From positions 1,555,302-1,619,301 of the forward strand of contig NZ_LIVV01000001.1 in NCBI RefSeq assembly GCF_001905825.1: 64,000 bases of DNA, given 5' to 3'. The notes under the pieces are model-generated. The model was not told the origin of the DNA. It made no database searches and saw only the letters and a list, made by a program, of their open reading frames with translations. Source of the stretch: Streptomyces sp. CB02009 (GTDB lineage: Bacteria > Actinomycetota > Actinomycetes > Streptomycetales > Streptomycetaceae). Below, in pieces: positions 56,502-64,000 of this stretch. The position numbers and the translations under genes were made by a program. Every line of letters begins with the position of its first letter. Position 1 is the first letter of the stretch.

Positions 56502-59500
56502 TCACATACGGGCGTACTCGCCGGTCGCGATCACGTCGAGCGGCAGGTGCACCACCGGGGCCGCCTGCGCCGGGGCGGTGTTCGTGGTCCACAGCGCGGC
56601 GATCTCGGAGCCGTCGAGTGCCGTGCGGTAGACGCGGAACTCGTCGAGGGAGCCCTTGAGCGGCTGGCCGCCGACGGGGCTGTCACCCAGGAGGAAGCCC
56701 TGGACGGCGAAGGCGTCCGGGTAGGTGAGGGAGCCCGTGATCGGCTTCGGCTTCCTGGCACCCTCGGCGTCCGTCTCGTAGACCTCCACCCCGTCGAGGT
56801 ACAGCTTCGCAGCGCCGCTCTCGCGGGTCAGCGCGACGTGGTGCCAGCCCGCGCCCGGCGCGTCGACCGCGATCTCGGTCGACCCGGTGTCGGTCTGCGT
56901 GAAGGCGACGAGCTTGCGCTTCGTCACGGCCACTCCGTCCACCTGCTCCGTACGCCACTCGGTGCGTATGCGGAGCTGGCGCTCGGAGGCGCCGTGACCG
57001 AACGCCCAGACGATGCTCTGCGTAGCGGAGGCCTCGGGGTCGTGGCTGAACACCGTGGCGACGGTGAAGTCGCCGTCGCGGAGGGCTTCGGAGTCGGTGT
57101 AGGGCAGCACGACCCGTCCGTCCTTGCCGGGGCTGCCGTTGGCTCTGAACGCCCTGCCGAACCTTCCGTCGGGCCTGCCGGTGCCACCGTCGACGGAGGC
57201 GTTGTTGGCATGCGCCGACGAGTCCGGAGTGGCACGGCCCGTCGCGGCGGGACGCACCACGCTGTGCTGCTGAACGTTGCCCGGCTCCATGGACCACCTG
57301 AAGCGCGGCCTGTCACTGGGGAACACGCGCGCGGGATTGGGCTCGTTGGTGGTCGGAACGGGCAGCATCGCGTCGAGATCCTGCTGCTTCAGCGCCTTCC
57401 CGTAGAGGCGTACGTCGTCGATCGCCCCGCTCAGCGGTGCCTCGGCGCCACTCGTTCCGGGTTTCGACCCGACACGCAGACCCAGCGGAGTGGTTCCCGC
57501 CAGTTCCGTGCCGTCAGGGGCGGTGCCGGACCCCGCGGGGAACGTGAACGTACCCGTGAGGGGGAGCGGTTCGGTGAGCCTGCGGTCCACTCCGAGCCGG
57601 AAGCCGTCTGCGCTGCGGATGAGAGTCAGCAGGTGCCACGCGCCGTCGCCGAAACCGGCCGGGGCTTCGATGATCTGCTCCACGCCCTTGCCCGGTGCGG
57701 TCTCCGCCCAGGCCCGGATGCGGTTCTTCGACGGCTCGGCACGTGCCCATAGGGAGGGCGCCCAGTGCTTGGTCGCCGCGCCGTCGGGATCCACTCCGTA
57801 CGCCCACAGCAGGACCTGGTTGGCGCTCGCCTGTGTCGAGTCGTGCTTGAACCAGAGCGCGTAGGTGAAGTCGTCGGAGCCGACGTCGACGCCGGGCCGG
57901 AAGGGCGTCTCTACACCGGGGTGGGCGGCGTCGATCTTGAGGGATCCCTTGTCGACGGCCGCGTCGCCGAGCCGGTTGGTTTCACTGACCCCGCCGAGGA
58001 TGGTCCCGTCGACGCAGCCTTCGCGTCGGGCGCCCGTGGCCTCGACACACGCGCCGGACACGTCGTCCGAGATCGACACGTCCCGCAGGGAGACCGGGTC
58101 GGCCCTGTCCACGACGTGGAACGGCAGCCACAGCCGCAGGTGCTGATCGGCCGTGCCGATCTCGTCAGGCGTCAGGGCGGCACGGTGGAGCCGGACCTCG
58201 TCGATGGTGCCCCGGAAGGGCGCGTATCCGTCGTCCGTCCCGGCACCGATCCTGATCCCGGTGTTCCCGTCCGTGACCGGCCGGGTGACCGATCCGCTCA
58301 CTGAGGCGCCCTGGGACGTCGCCGAGTGACCGTCGACATGGAGTGTGATGTCGCCCCCGGTGCGCACCAGGGTGAGGGCGTGCCACTTCTTGTCCGCGGA
58401 ATCCCCCAGCCCCGGGAGGGGCACCGACACGGTGGCACCGCCGTCCTTGGCCTGCACCTGGGCGGTCACTCGGTCGCTCTTGGCATCCGTCTGGATCAGG
58501 ATCCCGGGCTTCTCGGTTCCCTGCCCATGGGCCTGGAGCAGGACGGCCGGGCCGGAGTCGGGCGCGGCCGCATCGTGCTTGAAGCGCAGGGAGTAGGTGA
58601 AATCCCCGTCCGCCGGGTCGAGGGACCGGGCGTAGGGCACCTCCGCGCTGTCGCCGTTGCCGTCGAGGACGAGGCCCTGGCCGGCCGCTCCGCCCGTGGT
58701 GAGCTTGGCGTCGCCGGTGAAGTAGGCGTCGTTGGCCTGAGGTGAGGCGTCCGGAGTGGTCGGGCCGGCGGGCCGGGTGGTGCCGGGAGCGGGCACGCCC
58801 TCGTGTGCGTAGGAGAACAGGGGGCGGGGGTCGATCCGGCGGAAGTTGATGGTGGCCGCGGACCAGTCCGTACCTCCCGACATGCCGGGGAGGTTGCCGC
58901 TCTCGTAGACGAGTCCGATCTCGCCGCCGGTCAGCTCGGCGAGATCGGAGTAGCCGGACTTGCCCGGCTTGACGATGGCGCCGACGGGCCGCCAGTCGGG
59001 TCGGCGGTCACCGGTGGTCGGGTCCGGGGGAGTGGTGCTGGTGTTCCAGGCGTAGAGCCGGAGATCGGCCCGGTCCGTGGCCGAAGAGGGCGCGGCCATG
59101 AGCAGGGTGTCGCCGGCCACCTTGTCGTAGGTGTGCTGGAGGGTGAGGAGGGACCCCTGGGTGTTGGACGTGGTGAACGGGAGGGACGTGAAGGCGGGGG
59201 TACTGATCCCGTCCGTGCCGGTGATGGCGTACGCGCGGTGGCTGCCGGGGAGCTCGTTGCGCGCGCCCACGTAGACCCGCCCGTCCGGGAGCTCCGCCAC
59301 GGCCGCCTCGCCCGGCTTCATCACGCCGGCGGCGAAGGAGTTCTGGGACGAGCCGGGCTTCCAGGTCTGCCCGTGGTCGTCGCTGTAGAGCACTCCGGCG
59401 TGCTGCTCGTCCTCATCGGGGCCCTGGTAGACGCCGACGACGAGGCGGCCGGGGTGGGGACCGGACTGGAGCTGGATGCCGTGCGCGGGGCCGGTGCCGA

Positions 59501-60092
59501 ACCAGCCCTTGAGAGGCGCCGCAGTGCCGGTGGGGGCCGGGTAGGGAAGGAGGCGGTTGGTGGAGCGCGGGGCGCTGAAGCTGAGGCCGTCGTCGTCGCT
59601 GGTCTGGACGATCGCCTCGCGGCGCGGGCCGGTACCGCCGGGGGTCGCCGGCTCGGCGGTCGACAACAGAATGACCTTGTCGTTCAGCCTGTCGACGACC
59701 GGTGTGGGATTGCCCCGGGTGTACGGAGCCAGAGAGTCGGCGGCCGAACCGGAGAGCACCACACGGATCGGCCCCCACGTGCGGCCCTCGTTGGTGGAGC
59801 GGCGAACGACGATGTCGATGGCACCGCGATCCGCGCAGGAGGGAGAGGTACGGGCCTCGGCGAACGCGAGCAGGGTTCCGGCGTCCGTGCGGACCAGCGT
59901 GGGTATCCGGAAGCAGCCGTAGCCCGCGGTGCCGGAGCGGAACAGGATCTGGTCCCCGGGCTTGCCGGCGGCGGGGTCGGCACCCAGGAAGTCGGTACCG
60001 CTGGCGGCCGCCGGAGCGGCCGGGAGGAGTGTGGCCAGGAAGGCGAGCAGGGGCAGGACGAGTATGCCTGCCAGAGTATTGGATCTTCGCAT
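56502..60092 (-). CDS. Secreted exo-sialidase with three LamG/concanavalin-like domains
   Basis: 1196 residues. A Sec signal (LAGILVLPLLAFLATLLPAA) precedes a six-bladed sialidase domain: YGCFRIPTLVRTDAGTLLAF (FRIP, arginine of the triad), Asp-boxes STNEGRTW (about 99), SDDDGLSF and SDDHGQTW, plus GARNELPGSHRAYAI and a later YESGNLPG. After about residue 450 come three LamG-like modules (each with DGxFTYxLxFKHD or GDFTVATVFSHD, LTLIRSxDG and TIDEVRLHRAALTPDE). Such modules bind glycans or anchor to mucin-like substrates. Extracellular; no cell-wall anchor seen. Function: removal of terminal sialic or related sugars. Confidence 0.93.
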   Translation of the reverse strand: MRRSNTLAGILVLPLLAFLATLLPAAPAAASGTDFLGADPAAGKPGDQILFRSGTAGYGCFRIPTLVRTDAGTLLAFAEARTSPSCADRGAIDIVVRRSTNEGRTWGPIRVVLSGSAADSLAPYTRGNPTPVVDRLNDKVILLSTAEPATPGGTGPRREAIVQTSDDDGLSFSAPRSTNRLLPYPAPTGTAAPLKGWFGTGPAHGIQLQSGPHPGRLVVGVYQGPDEDEQHAGVLYSDDHGQTWKPGSSQNSFAAGVMKPGEAAVAELPDGRVYVGARNELPGSHRAYAITGTDGISTPAFTSLPFTTSNTQGSLLTLQHTYDKVAGDTLLMAAPSSATDRADLRLYAWNTSTTPPDPTTGDRRPDWRPVGAIVKPGKSGYSDLAELTGGEIGLVYESGNLPGMSGGTDWSAATINFRRIDPRPLFSYAHEGVPAPGTTRPAGPTTPDASPQANDAYFTGDAKLTTGGAAGQGLVLDGNGDSAEVPYARSLDPADGDFTYSLRFKHDAAAPDSGPAVLLQAHGQGTEKPGILIQTDAKSDRVTAQVQAKDGGATVSVPLPGLGDSADKKWHALTLVRTGGDITLHVDGHSATSQGASVSGSVTRPVTDGNTGIRIGAGTDDGYAPFRGTIDEVRLHRAALTPDEIGTADQHLRLWLPFHVVDRADPVSLRDVSISDDVSGACVEATGARREGCVDGTILGGVSETNRLGDAAVDKGSLKIDAAHPGVETPFRPGVDVGSDDFTYALWFKHDSTQASANQVLLWAYGVDPDGAATKHWAPSLWARAEPSKNRIRAWAETAPGKGVEQIIEAPAGFGDGAWHLLTLIRSADGFRLGVDRRLTEPLPLTGTFTFPAGSGTAPDGTELAGTTPLGLRVGSKPGTSGAEAPLSGAIDDVRLYGKALKQQDLDAMLPVPTTNEPNPARVFPSDRPRFRWSMEPGNVQQHSVVRPAATGRATPDSSAHANNASVDGGTGRPDGRFGRAFRANGSPGKDGRVVLPYTDSEALRDGDFTVATVFSHDPEASATQSIVWAFGHGASERQLRIRTEWRTEQVDGVAVTKRKLVAFTQTDTGSTEIAVDAPGAGWHHVALTRESGAAKLYLDGVEVYETDAEGARKPKPITGSLTYPDAFAVQGFLLGDSPVGGQPLKGSLDEFRVYRTALDGSEIAALWTTNTAPAQAAPVVHLPLDVIATGEYARM

Positions 60093-60140
60093 CGGATGAC
60101 GTTACGTCATTTCCTCGGTACGGGGAGGCACGGGCCCCCG

Positions 60141-60419
60141 CTCCCCGATGAGGCTGTCGCTCTCTATCGTGAGTTGGCCGCTGCCAATCCAGACGGCCCC
60201 CTGCGCGACCTCGCCGTGTCCCTCAACAATCTCGCTGTCCAACTCGGACATCTGGAGCGGCGCGAGGAGGGGCTGACGGCCATCCGTGAAGCAGCCGACC
60301 ACTACCGCCAGCTGACCCTGCGGGATGCTGCGAAGTACGAACCGGATCTCCAGACTTCCCTCGAAGTGGCTGAGTGGCTGGAGTCACTTCCGTCGTCCGG
60401 CCGGCAGTCGGGCCTCTGA
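60141..60419 (+). pseudogene. C-terminal fragment of a TPR (tetratricopeptide) protein
   Basis: PDEAVALYRELAAANPDGPL, then RDLAVSLNNLAVQLGHLERR and EEGLTAIREAADHYRQLTLR are TPR units of the NB-ARC/FxSxx-COOH-type Streptomyces proteins. Only about two repeats remain, there is no start, and it begins just beyond the sialidase gene start. A relic of a much larger protein. Confidence 0.6.
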
Positions 60420-60628
60420 GAACCGGTCGCACGATCGGGGGCAGCGACTGAATGGGCCAAGCCGGAGCCCACTTCGCCGCAACCGAGTCGGCATGGAGAG
60501 CAGCCCACCAGTTCTCCAGCCGTGGATCGTGATCTCTGTGGTGAGGGACGCCGAGGCGGCAGGCGGCAAGCGTCGATCATCGCGCCCGAGCTCGCCCACG
60601 CCGTCACGGGCATCGACTCCGCCTCCGT

Positions 60629-61033
60629 CTAACCGGGTTCACCGCGACGGAGGGCATCCCCTGCCTCGCTGAGCTTCGCGGTCGTGGCCGGGGCCCACTC
60701 CTGCGCCTGTTCAGCGAGTCGGAAGGCGTCGTCGATCTCGCTGAGCTTCGCGGAGGACAGGACGGCCGCCCGCTCGATCAAGTCGTCCCGGGACACGGTG
60801 GTCAGCCACGAGCACGGGGTGAGGCCCGGACGCGGGAACGCGAGCCGCAGTACGCCTTCGAACGGCAGTCCTTCACCGACGCCGACCGTCACTTCGATGC
60901 CCAGACCGCTGATGTCGATGCCCGCTGGAGCGACGACCTGCATGACCCGGATCCCGGACGAGTCGTCTCCCGACAGCAGTACGACCAGCCTCCGCTCGTC
61001 GTACTGGGCCCACCAGACTTCGCCACGTTGCAC
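60629..61033 (-). CDS. PemK/MazF-type toxin-fold protein, orphan
   Basis: 134 residues from GTG 61033 next to GGAGGA. VQRGEVWWAQYDERRLVVLL, then GDDSSGIRVMQVVAPAGIDI and GEGLPFEGVLRLAFPRPG, SWLTTVSRDDLIERAAVLSS follow the PemK/MazF fold (a small beta-barrel with GEVW start). The second half is helical and repeats AKLSEIDDAF and AKLSEAGDAL. MazF toxins cleave mRNA; in Streptomyces such stand-alone copies may be inactive or regulatory. No antitoxin gene is adjacent on either side. The catalytic Arg is not certain from this view. Confidence 0.7.
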   Translation of the reverse strand: MQRGEVWWAQYDERRLVVLLSGDDSSGIRVMQVVAPAGIDISGLGIEVTVGVGEGLPFEGVLRLAFPRPGLTPCSWLTTVSRDDLIERAAVLSSAKLSEIDDAFRLAEQAQEWAPATTAKLSEAGDALRRGEPG

Positions 61034-61338
61034 AGGTCCTCCAGACACATGACGACAGGCAGACGCTGTGCGACCCTGACGCGTTGCGGAGACGGGGTGC
61101 GCCCACCGTTGACCATCAGTATGTGAAGCCTTGAAATCATGCGGCAGTCGCAGGCACAGCGTAGTCCTCGCTCGCCGGCACCAGGCGTTCGAGGGCCAGG
61201 TCCGCGACGACGCGCGGGCCCACCGGCGCCGTCGGTGGCCGGCGCCAGGGCCGCCCGCGTACAACCATCGGTGTCGATCATGGGTCCAACCGTCGTGCGG
61301 CGACCGCCGCAGCCGGATGTTCCTGGGGGGAATCCAAG
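61034..61338. other. 305-base divergent gap, no antitoxin found
   Basis: Between the PemK-like gene and the secreted FG-GAP gene. No frame with antitoxin features or ribosome site. TGGGGGGAATCCAAG at the right end is the ribosome site of the next gene. Confidence 0.4.
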
Positions 61339-63624
61339 GTGCAGTACCGTTCGTCCACCCGTCTCCTCGCCGCAGTCACCGCCGTGTTAGCCGTCACGTC
61401 CGGCACCGCGCTGACGGCCCTGCCCGCGACCGCCGCAGCCGCTACGGCCGCACTCGCGACTGCCCCAGCCGCTACCGCCGCACCCGCGCCGACCGCCCCG
61501 GTGAGCGCGGTGCAGTCGCCTCTCCAGGCGGCCGACGCGGTCACGCTGCCCCACCCCACGGAGATCGTCAGCGCCGGCGCGACCGGATACCTCACTCGCG
61601 CCGTGTACCCGTCCGGCACCGAGTACCGCTGGACCACCTACGCGGACGGCACCACCAGATACCTGACCACGCCCCGCACCACCTTCATGGGCGGCCAGTC
61701 AGACATCGTCTTCTCCCGCAAGGAGGGGGAGGACCTCTACTGGATCAACGACATGACCCGTACCGACAACGGCATCCGTTACGCCATGTCCCACAACCAG
61801 GGCTACATGCTCCGCGGTATCGCCGGCGAGACGCTGGTCATGTCGTACACCGACGAGGACACCGGTGTGCTCGACGTGAACCTGGTCAGGCGCCCCGCGG
61901 ACACGCCCACCGGAGGCGACGTCACCGTCATCCCCGGCAACGCGCGCATGGGCCGCGTGTGGGCCAGCACCCCCGGCACAGCGCTGATCCAGTACTACAC
62001 CGGCACCGGCGCCGACCTGCGTACCTTCCTCGTCGCCGTGGACACCGCCACCGGCCGGGCTGTGGACGGACCCCGGCAGACGCACTCCGAGCGGACCGGC
62101 GCCGATGCCTTCGTCTCCCGCACCCACGTGGCGTGGATCGAGCGCACCATCGCCAACCGCGTCCAGCTGGTGACGACCGTCCGCGGCGTCGACGCCCCCG
62201 AGGTCACCACGGACCTCGGCCAGGCTTCGACCGGCGCCGACATCGACGTCAACCTGGTGGGCGACTGGGTGACCACCAGCGAGCTCAACGGCCGCACCGC
62301 CACCGTCGCCTCGCCGCTCTTCCCGCTGACCGCCCGCTCCCTGGCCGACCCCCGGACCACGGTCAAGCTCCTCGACCACGTCTCCAGTTCGGCCACCGCC
62401 CCGAACGGCGACCTGTACGCGCGCGGCGGTACGGTCGCCCAGGGCGAGGGCATCTACCGGATCTCGCCCGACCCGGACGGCAAGCCGGTCGCCACCCTGG
62501 TGGCCGGCACCGACGCCCCCACCGCGCTGGCCCTCACCTCCACCGATGTCCCGTCCACGGTCGACCTGGACAAGAACGGTGGCAAGGTCACGCTCCAGTG
62601 GCTGCTGTCCCGCGAGAACGCGGGCGGCAAGGTCACCCTGCGCCATGTCCGCACCGGCAGGACGGTGGAGTTCCCGTTCGAGAACCGCGCCGGGGTCCGT
62701 CGTGAGTGGCAGGGGACCTTGGCCGAGGGTGCCCTCGCCCCCAACGGCGACTACACCTGGCAGCTCGACGCCAAGCCGCTCAACGGCATCGGCCCCGACC
62801 TGAGGAGGACCGGCACCTTCAAGGTGACCCGCAAGGCGGGCCTGCACGACTACGACGACAACGGCGCCCCGGACCTGCTGTCCCGTGACGCCGCCGGCGG
62901 CCTGTGGCGCGACGAGGTCAGGAAGACCCCGTTGTCCACCGACTACTGGTCGCTGGAGAGCAAGCCCCTCGGCGCAGGGTGGAACGGCTACAACCAGATC
63001 GAGGCCGTCGGCAACGTCGCTGGCGCCGCCGCCCCCGACCTGGTCGCGCGGGACGCCTCGGGCATCCTCTGGCTGTACCTCGGCAAGGGCGACGGCACCT
63101 TCGCCGGGCGAACGAAGATCGGCTCCGGCTGGAACGGCTACAACAAGATCACCGGCGGCAGCGACCTCAACGGCGACGGCTGGTCCGACCTGCTCGCCAC
63201 CGACGCGTCCGGCGTCCTGTGGGCGTACCAGGGCACGGGCAACTGGTCCGCACCCTTCCGGGGCCGTACGAAGGTCGGCGGGGGCTGGGGCGGGATGAAC
63301 CAGATCACCGCCGTCGGCGACGTCGCCGGTACGCCGCAGGGCGACCTCCTCGCCCGCGACACCGCCGGCGTCCTCTGGCTCTACCAGGGCGCCACCGGTT
63401 CGTCGTTCGCCACCCGGGTCAGGGTCGGCTCGGGCTGGGGCGCGTACACCCACCTCGTCGGCATGGGTGACGTGGACCGAGACGGACGCAACGACCTGTT
63501 CGCCTACGGCGCGAGCGGCTCCTTCGTCTACCGAGGAACGGGTGTCGCCACGGCGCCGTTCGGCCCGCGCGCGTCCAGCTCCGTCTACCCGGCGCTGCCG
63601 ACTCCGCGCCACCCGATCGTCTGA
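61339..63624 (+). CDS. Secreted protein with C-terminal FG-GAP/VCBS-type repeats
   Basis: 761 residues from GTG 61339 with GGGGGGA upstream. A Sec signal peptide (STRLLAAVTAVLAVTSGTAL) is followed by an Ala/Thr/Pro-rich linker and a long N-terminal beta-propeller-like domain (residues 70-420). A short immunoglobulin-like segment precedes the C-terminal blades, each of the form DLLSRDAAGGLW or DLVARDASGILWLYLGKGDG (and DLNGDGWSDLLATDASG), the VCBS/FG-GAP pattern with Asp-rich calcium sites. Four or more copies with GSGWNGYNKI spacers are visible. Likely extracellular carbohydrate- or surface-binding protein; no catalytic motif seen. Confidence 0.88.
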   Translation: MQYRSSTRLLAAVTAVLAVTSGTALTALPATAAAATAALATAPAATAAPAPTAPVSAVQSPLQAADAVTLPHPTEIVSAGATGYLTRAVYPSGTEYRWTTYADGTTRYLTTPRTTFMGGQSDIVFSRKEGEDLYWINDMTRTDNGIRYAMSHNQGYMLRGIAGETLVMSYTDEDTGVLDVNLVRRPADTPTGGDVTVIPGNARMGRVWASTPGTALIQYYTGTGADLRTFLVAVDTATGRAVDGPRQTHSERTGADAFVSRTHVAWIERTIANRVQLVTTVRGVDAPEVTTDLGQASTGADIDVNLVGDWVTTSELNGRTATVASPLFPLTARSLADPRTTVKLLDHVSSSATAPNGDLYARGGTVAQGEGIYRISPDPDGKPVATLVAGTDAPTALALTSTDVPSTVDLDKNGGKVTLQWLLSRENAGGKVTLRHVRTGRTVEFPFENRAGVRREWQGTLAEGALAPNGDYTWQLDAKPLNGIGPDLRRTGTFKVTRKAGLHDYDDNGAPDLLSRDAAGGLWRDEVRKTPLSTDYWSLESKPLGAGWNGYNQIEAVGNVAGAAAPDLVARDASGILWLYLGKGDGTFAGRTKIGSGWNGYNKITGGSDLNGDGWSDLLATDASGVLWAYQGTGNWSAPFRGRTKVGGGWGGMNQITAVGDVAGTPQGDLLARDTAGVLWLYQGATGSSFATRVRVGSGWGAYTHLVGMGDVDRDGRNDLFAYGASGSFVYRGTGVATAPFGPRASSSVYPALPTPRHPIV

Positions 63625-63735
63625 CCCGTTCGGCCGCTGGGCCGTAGGGGAGGGGGCGGCGGTGCGGCCAGTACCTGGCGTCACCGCCGCCCCCTGCCGT
63701 CCCGTGGCCGCAGCCGCGGCGTGTTCCGACGCCGC

Positions 63736-63924
63736 TCAATGCCAACCGGTGTACCCGTCGGGGTGCCCTCCACCAGTGTCGCCCCGTGTGAGGCCGTACA
63801 GGAAAAGCCCGAGCACGAGCAGCGCGAGCAGTACGGTCCACACATTGCCGGGTAAATCCGTGTTACTCGGGCGCTCGGGTGGTACGTCCCCCTGGTGCCC
63901 GGTGTCGCTGTCCTCGCCGCTCAT
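63736..63924 (-). CDS. Small single-span membrane protein, 62 residues
   Basis: Start ATG 63924, chosen because GGAGGGGGCGGA precedes it. An acidic soluble head (SGEDSDTGHQGDVPPERPSN) leads to one membrane span (VWTVLLALLVLGLFLYGLTR) and a short polar tail (GDTGGGHPDGYTGWH). No family recognised; similar tiny anchored proteins are common in Streptomyces. Confidence 0.55.
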   Translation of the reverse strand: MSGEDSDTGHQGDVPPERPSNTDLPGNVWTVLLALLVLGLFLYGLTRGDTGGGHPDGYTGWH

Positions 63925-64000
63925 TCCGCCCCCTCCGTCCCTCTTCATGGCACTGCGCTGCGCCGGTGACGTCAAGCCCTCAGTGGCTCGGAAGGGGCGA

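Noticed and set aside
58803..60140. Long plus-strand frame opposite the sialidase
   Set aside because: It is the antisense shadow of the sialidase gene; only its last 90 codons beyond the sialidase start look like a TPR relic.
61034..61338. Antitoxin gene beside the PemK-like gene
   Set aside because: No frame has a ribosome site or an antitoxin-like helix-turn-helix or ribbon-helix-helix.
1..64000. tRNA, rRNA or riboswitch
   Set aside because: No cloverleaf, conserved rRNA segment or recognisable riboswitch core was found by eye; a covariance-model search would be decisive.

Overview
The window is very GC-rich, strongly biased to G or C at third codon positions, uses many GTG starts and rarely uses TTA codons. 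It carries families typical of Streptomyces: a LAL-type regulator, AfsR-like STAND ATPase, TipA-like MerR, DUF4235, DUF6328, DUF2945, LytR-CpsA-Psr protein and PemK toxin. I read it as an accessory part of a Streptomyces (or close relative) chromosome. No rRNA, tRNA, intact insertion sequence or CRISPR array was recognised.

Layout. 1-10.8 kb: a truncated TetR gene with a membrane-protein partner behind a leaderless promoter/operator, an unknown protein, an RNA-repair/2H phosphoesterase fusion, a beta-carbonic anhydrase, a Rieske oxygenase, a stand-alone TsaD-like protein, and an amidase divergent from a TetR regulator. 10.8-18.4 kb: a three-gene operon of unknown proteins (one a probable cysteine-hydrolase fold, one a 116-residue small protein), then a VioB-like ferritin-fold enzyme convergent with a coupled FAD oxidoreductase/catalase-like pair, and a secreted low-complexity protein. 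18.7-24 kb: two large regulators, a LAL (AAA + LuxR HTH) and a STAND ATPase, both with TTA codons and so probably bldA-dependent. 24-30 kb: unknown proteins, a Tat-exported multicopper oxidase and an LCP cell-wall ligase. 30.4-38.9 kb: a general-stress-like island (small hydrophobic protein, PRC-barrel, phosphoketolase, type II NADH dehydrogenase, holin-like/DUF3618/DUF4235 operon, FUSC-like transporter). 39-42.5 kb: an ATP-grasp ligase with a CocE/NonD hydrolase. 42.5-45 kb: a coupled operon of a Gly-Ala-Asp repeat peptide, a JmjC (cupin-4) oxygenase and a thioredoxin-like ferredoxin, the best candidate here for an undescribed modification system. 45-53.6 kb: small stress-type and membrane proteins, a carotenoid oxygenase, an Imm21-type immunity protein, a VOC protein and a DUF1877 protein. 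53.6-55 kb: gene remnants (transposase, methyltransferase, PQQ propeller). 55-64 kb: TipA-like MerR, a large secreted sialidase with three LamG-type domains, a TPR remnant, an orphan PemK/MazF, and a secreted FG-GAP/VCBS-type protein.

A recurring feature is short tandem repeats (7, 8, 17, 24, about 28-29 and 69 bp units). Several sit at convergent gene ends and include the last codons of a gene, one extends the N-terminus of an FAD enzyme, and one abuts a truncated STAS gene. All functional calls come from reading motifs by eye; no database search was run.
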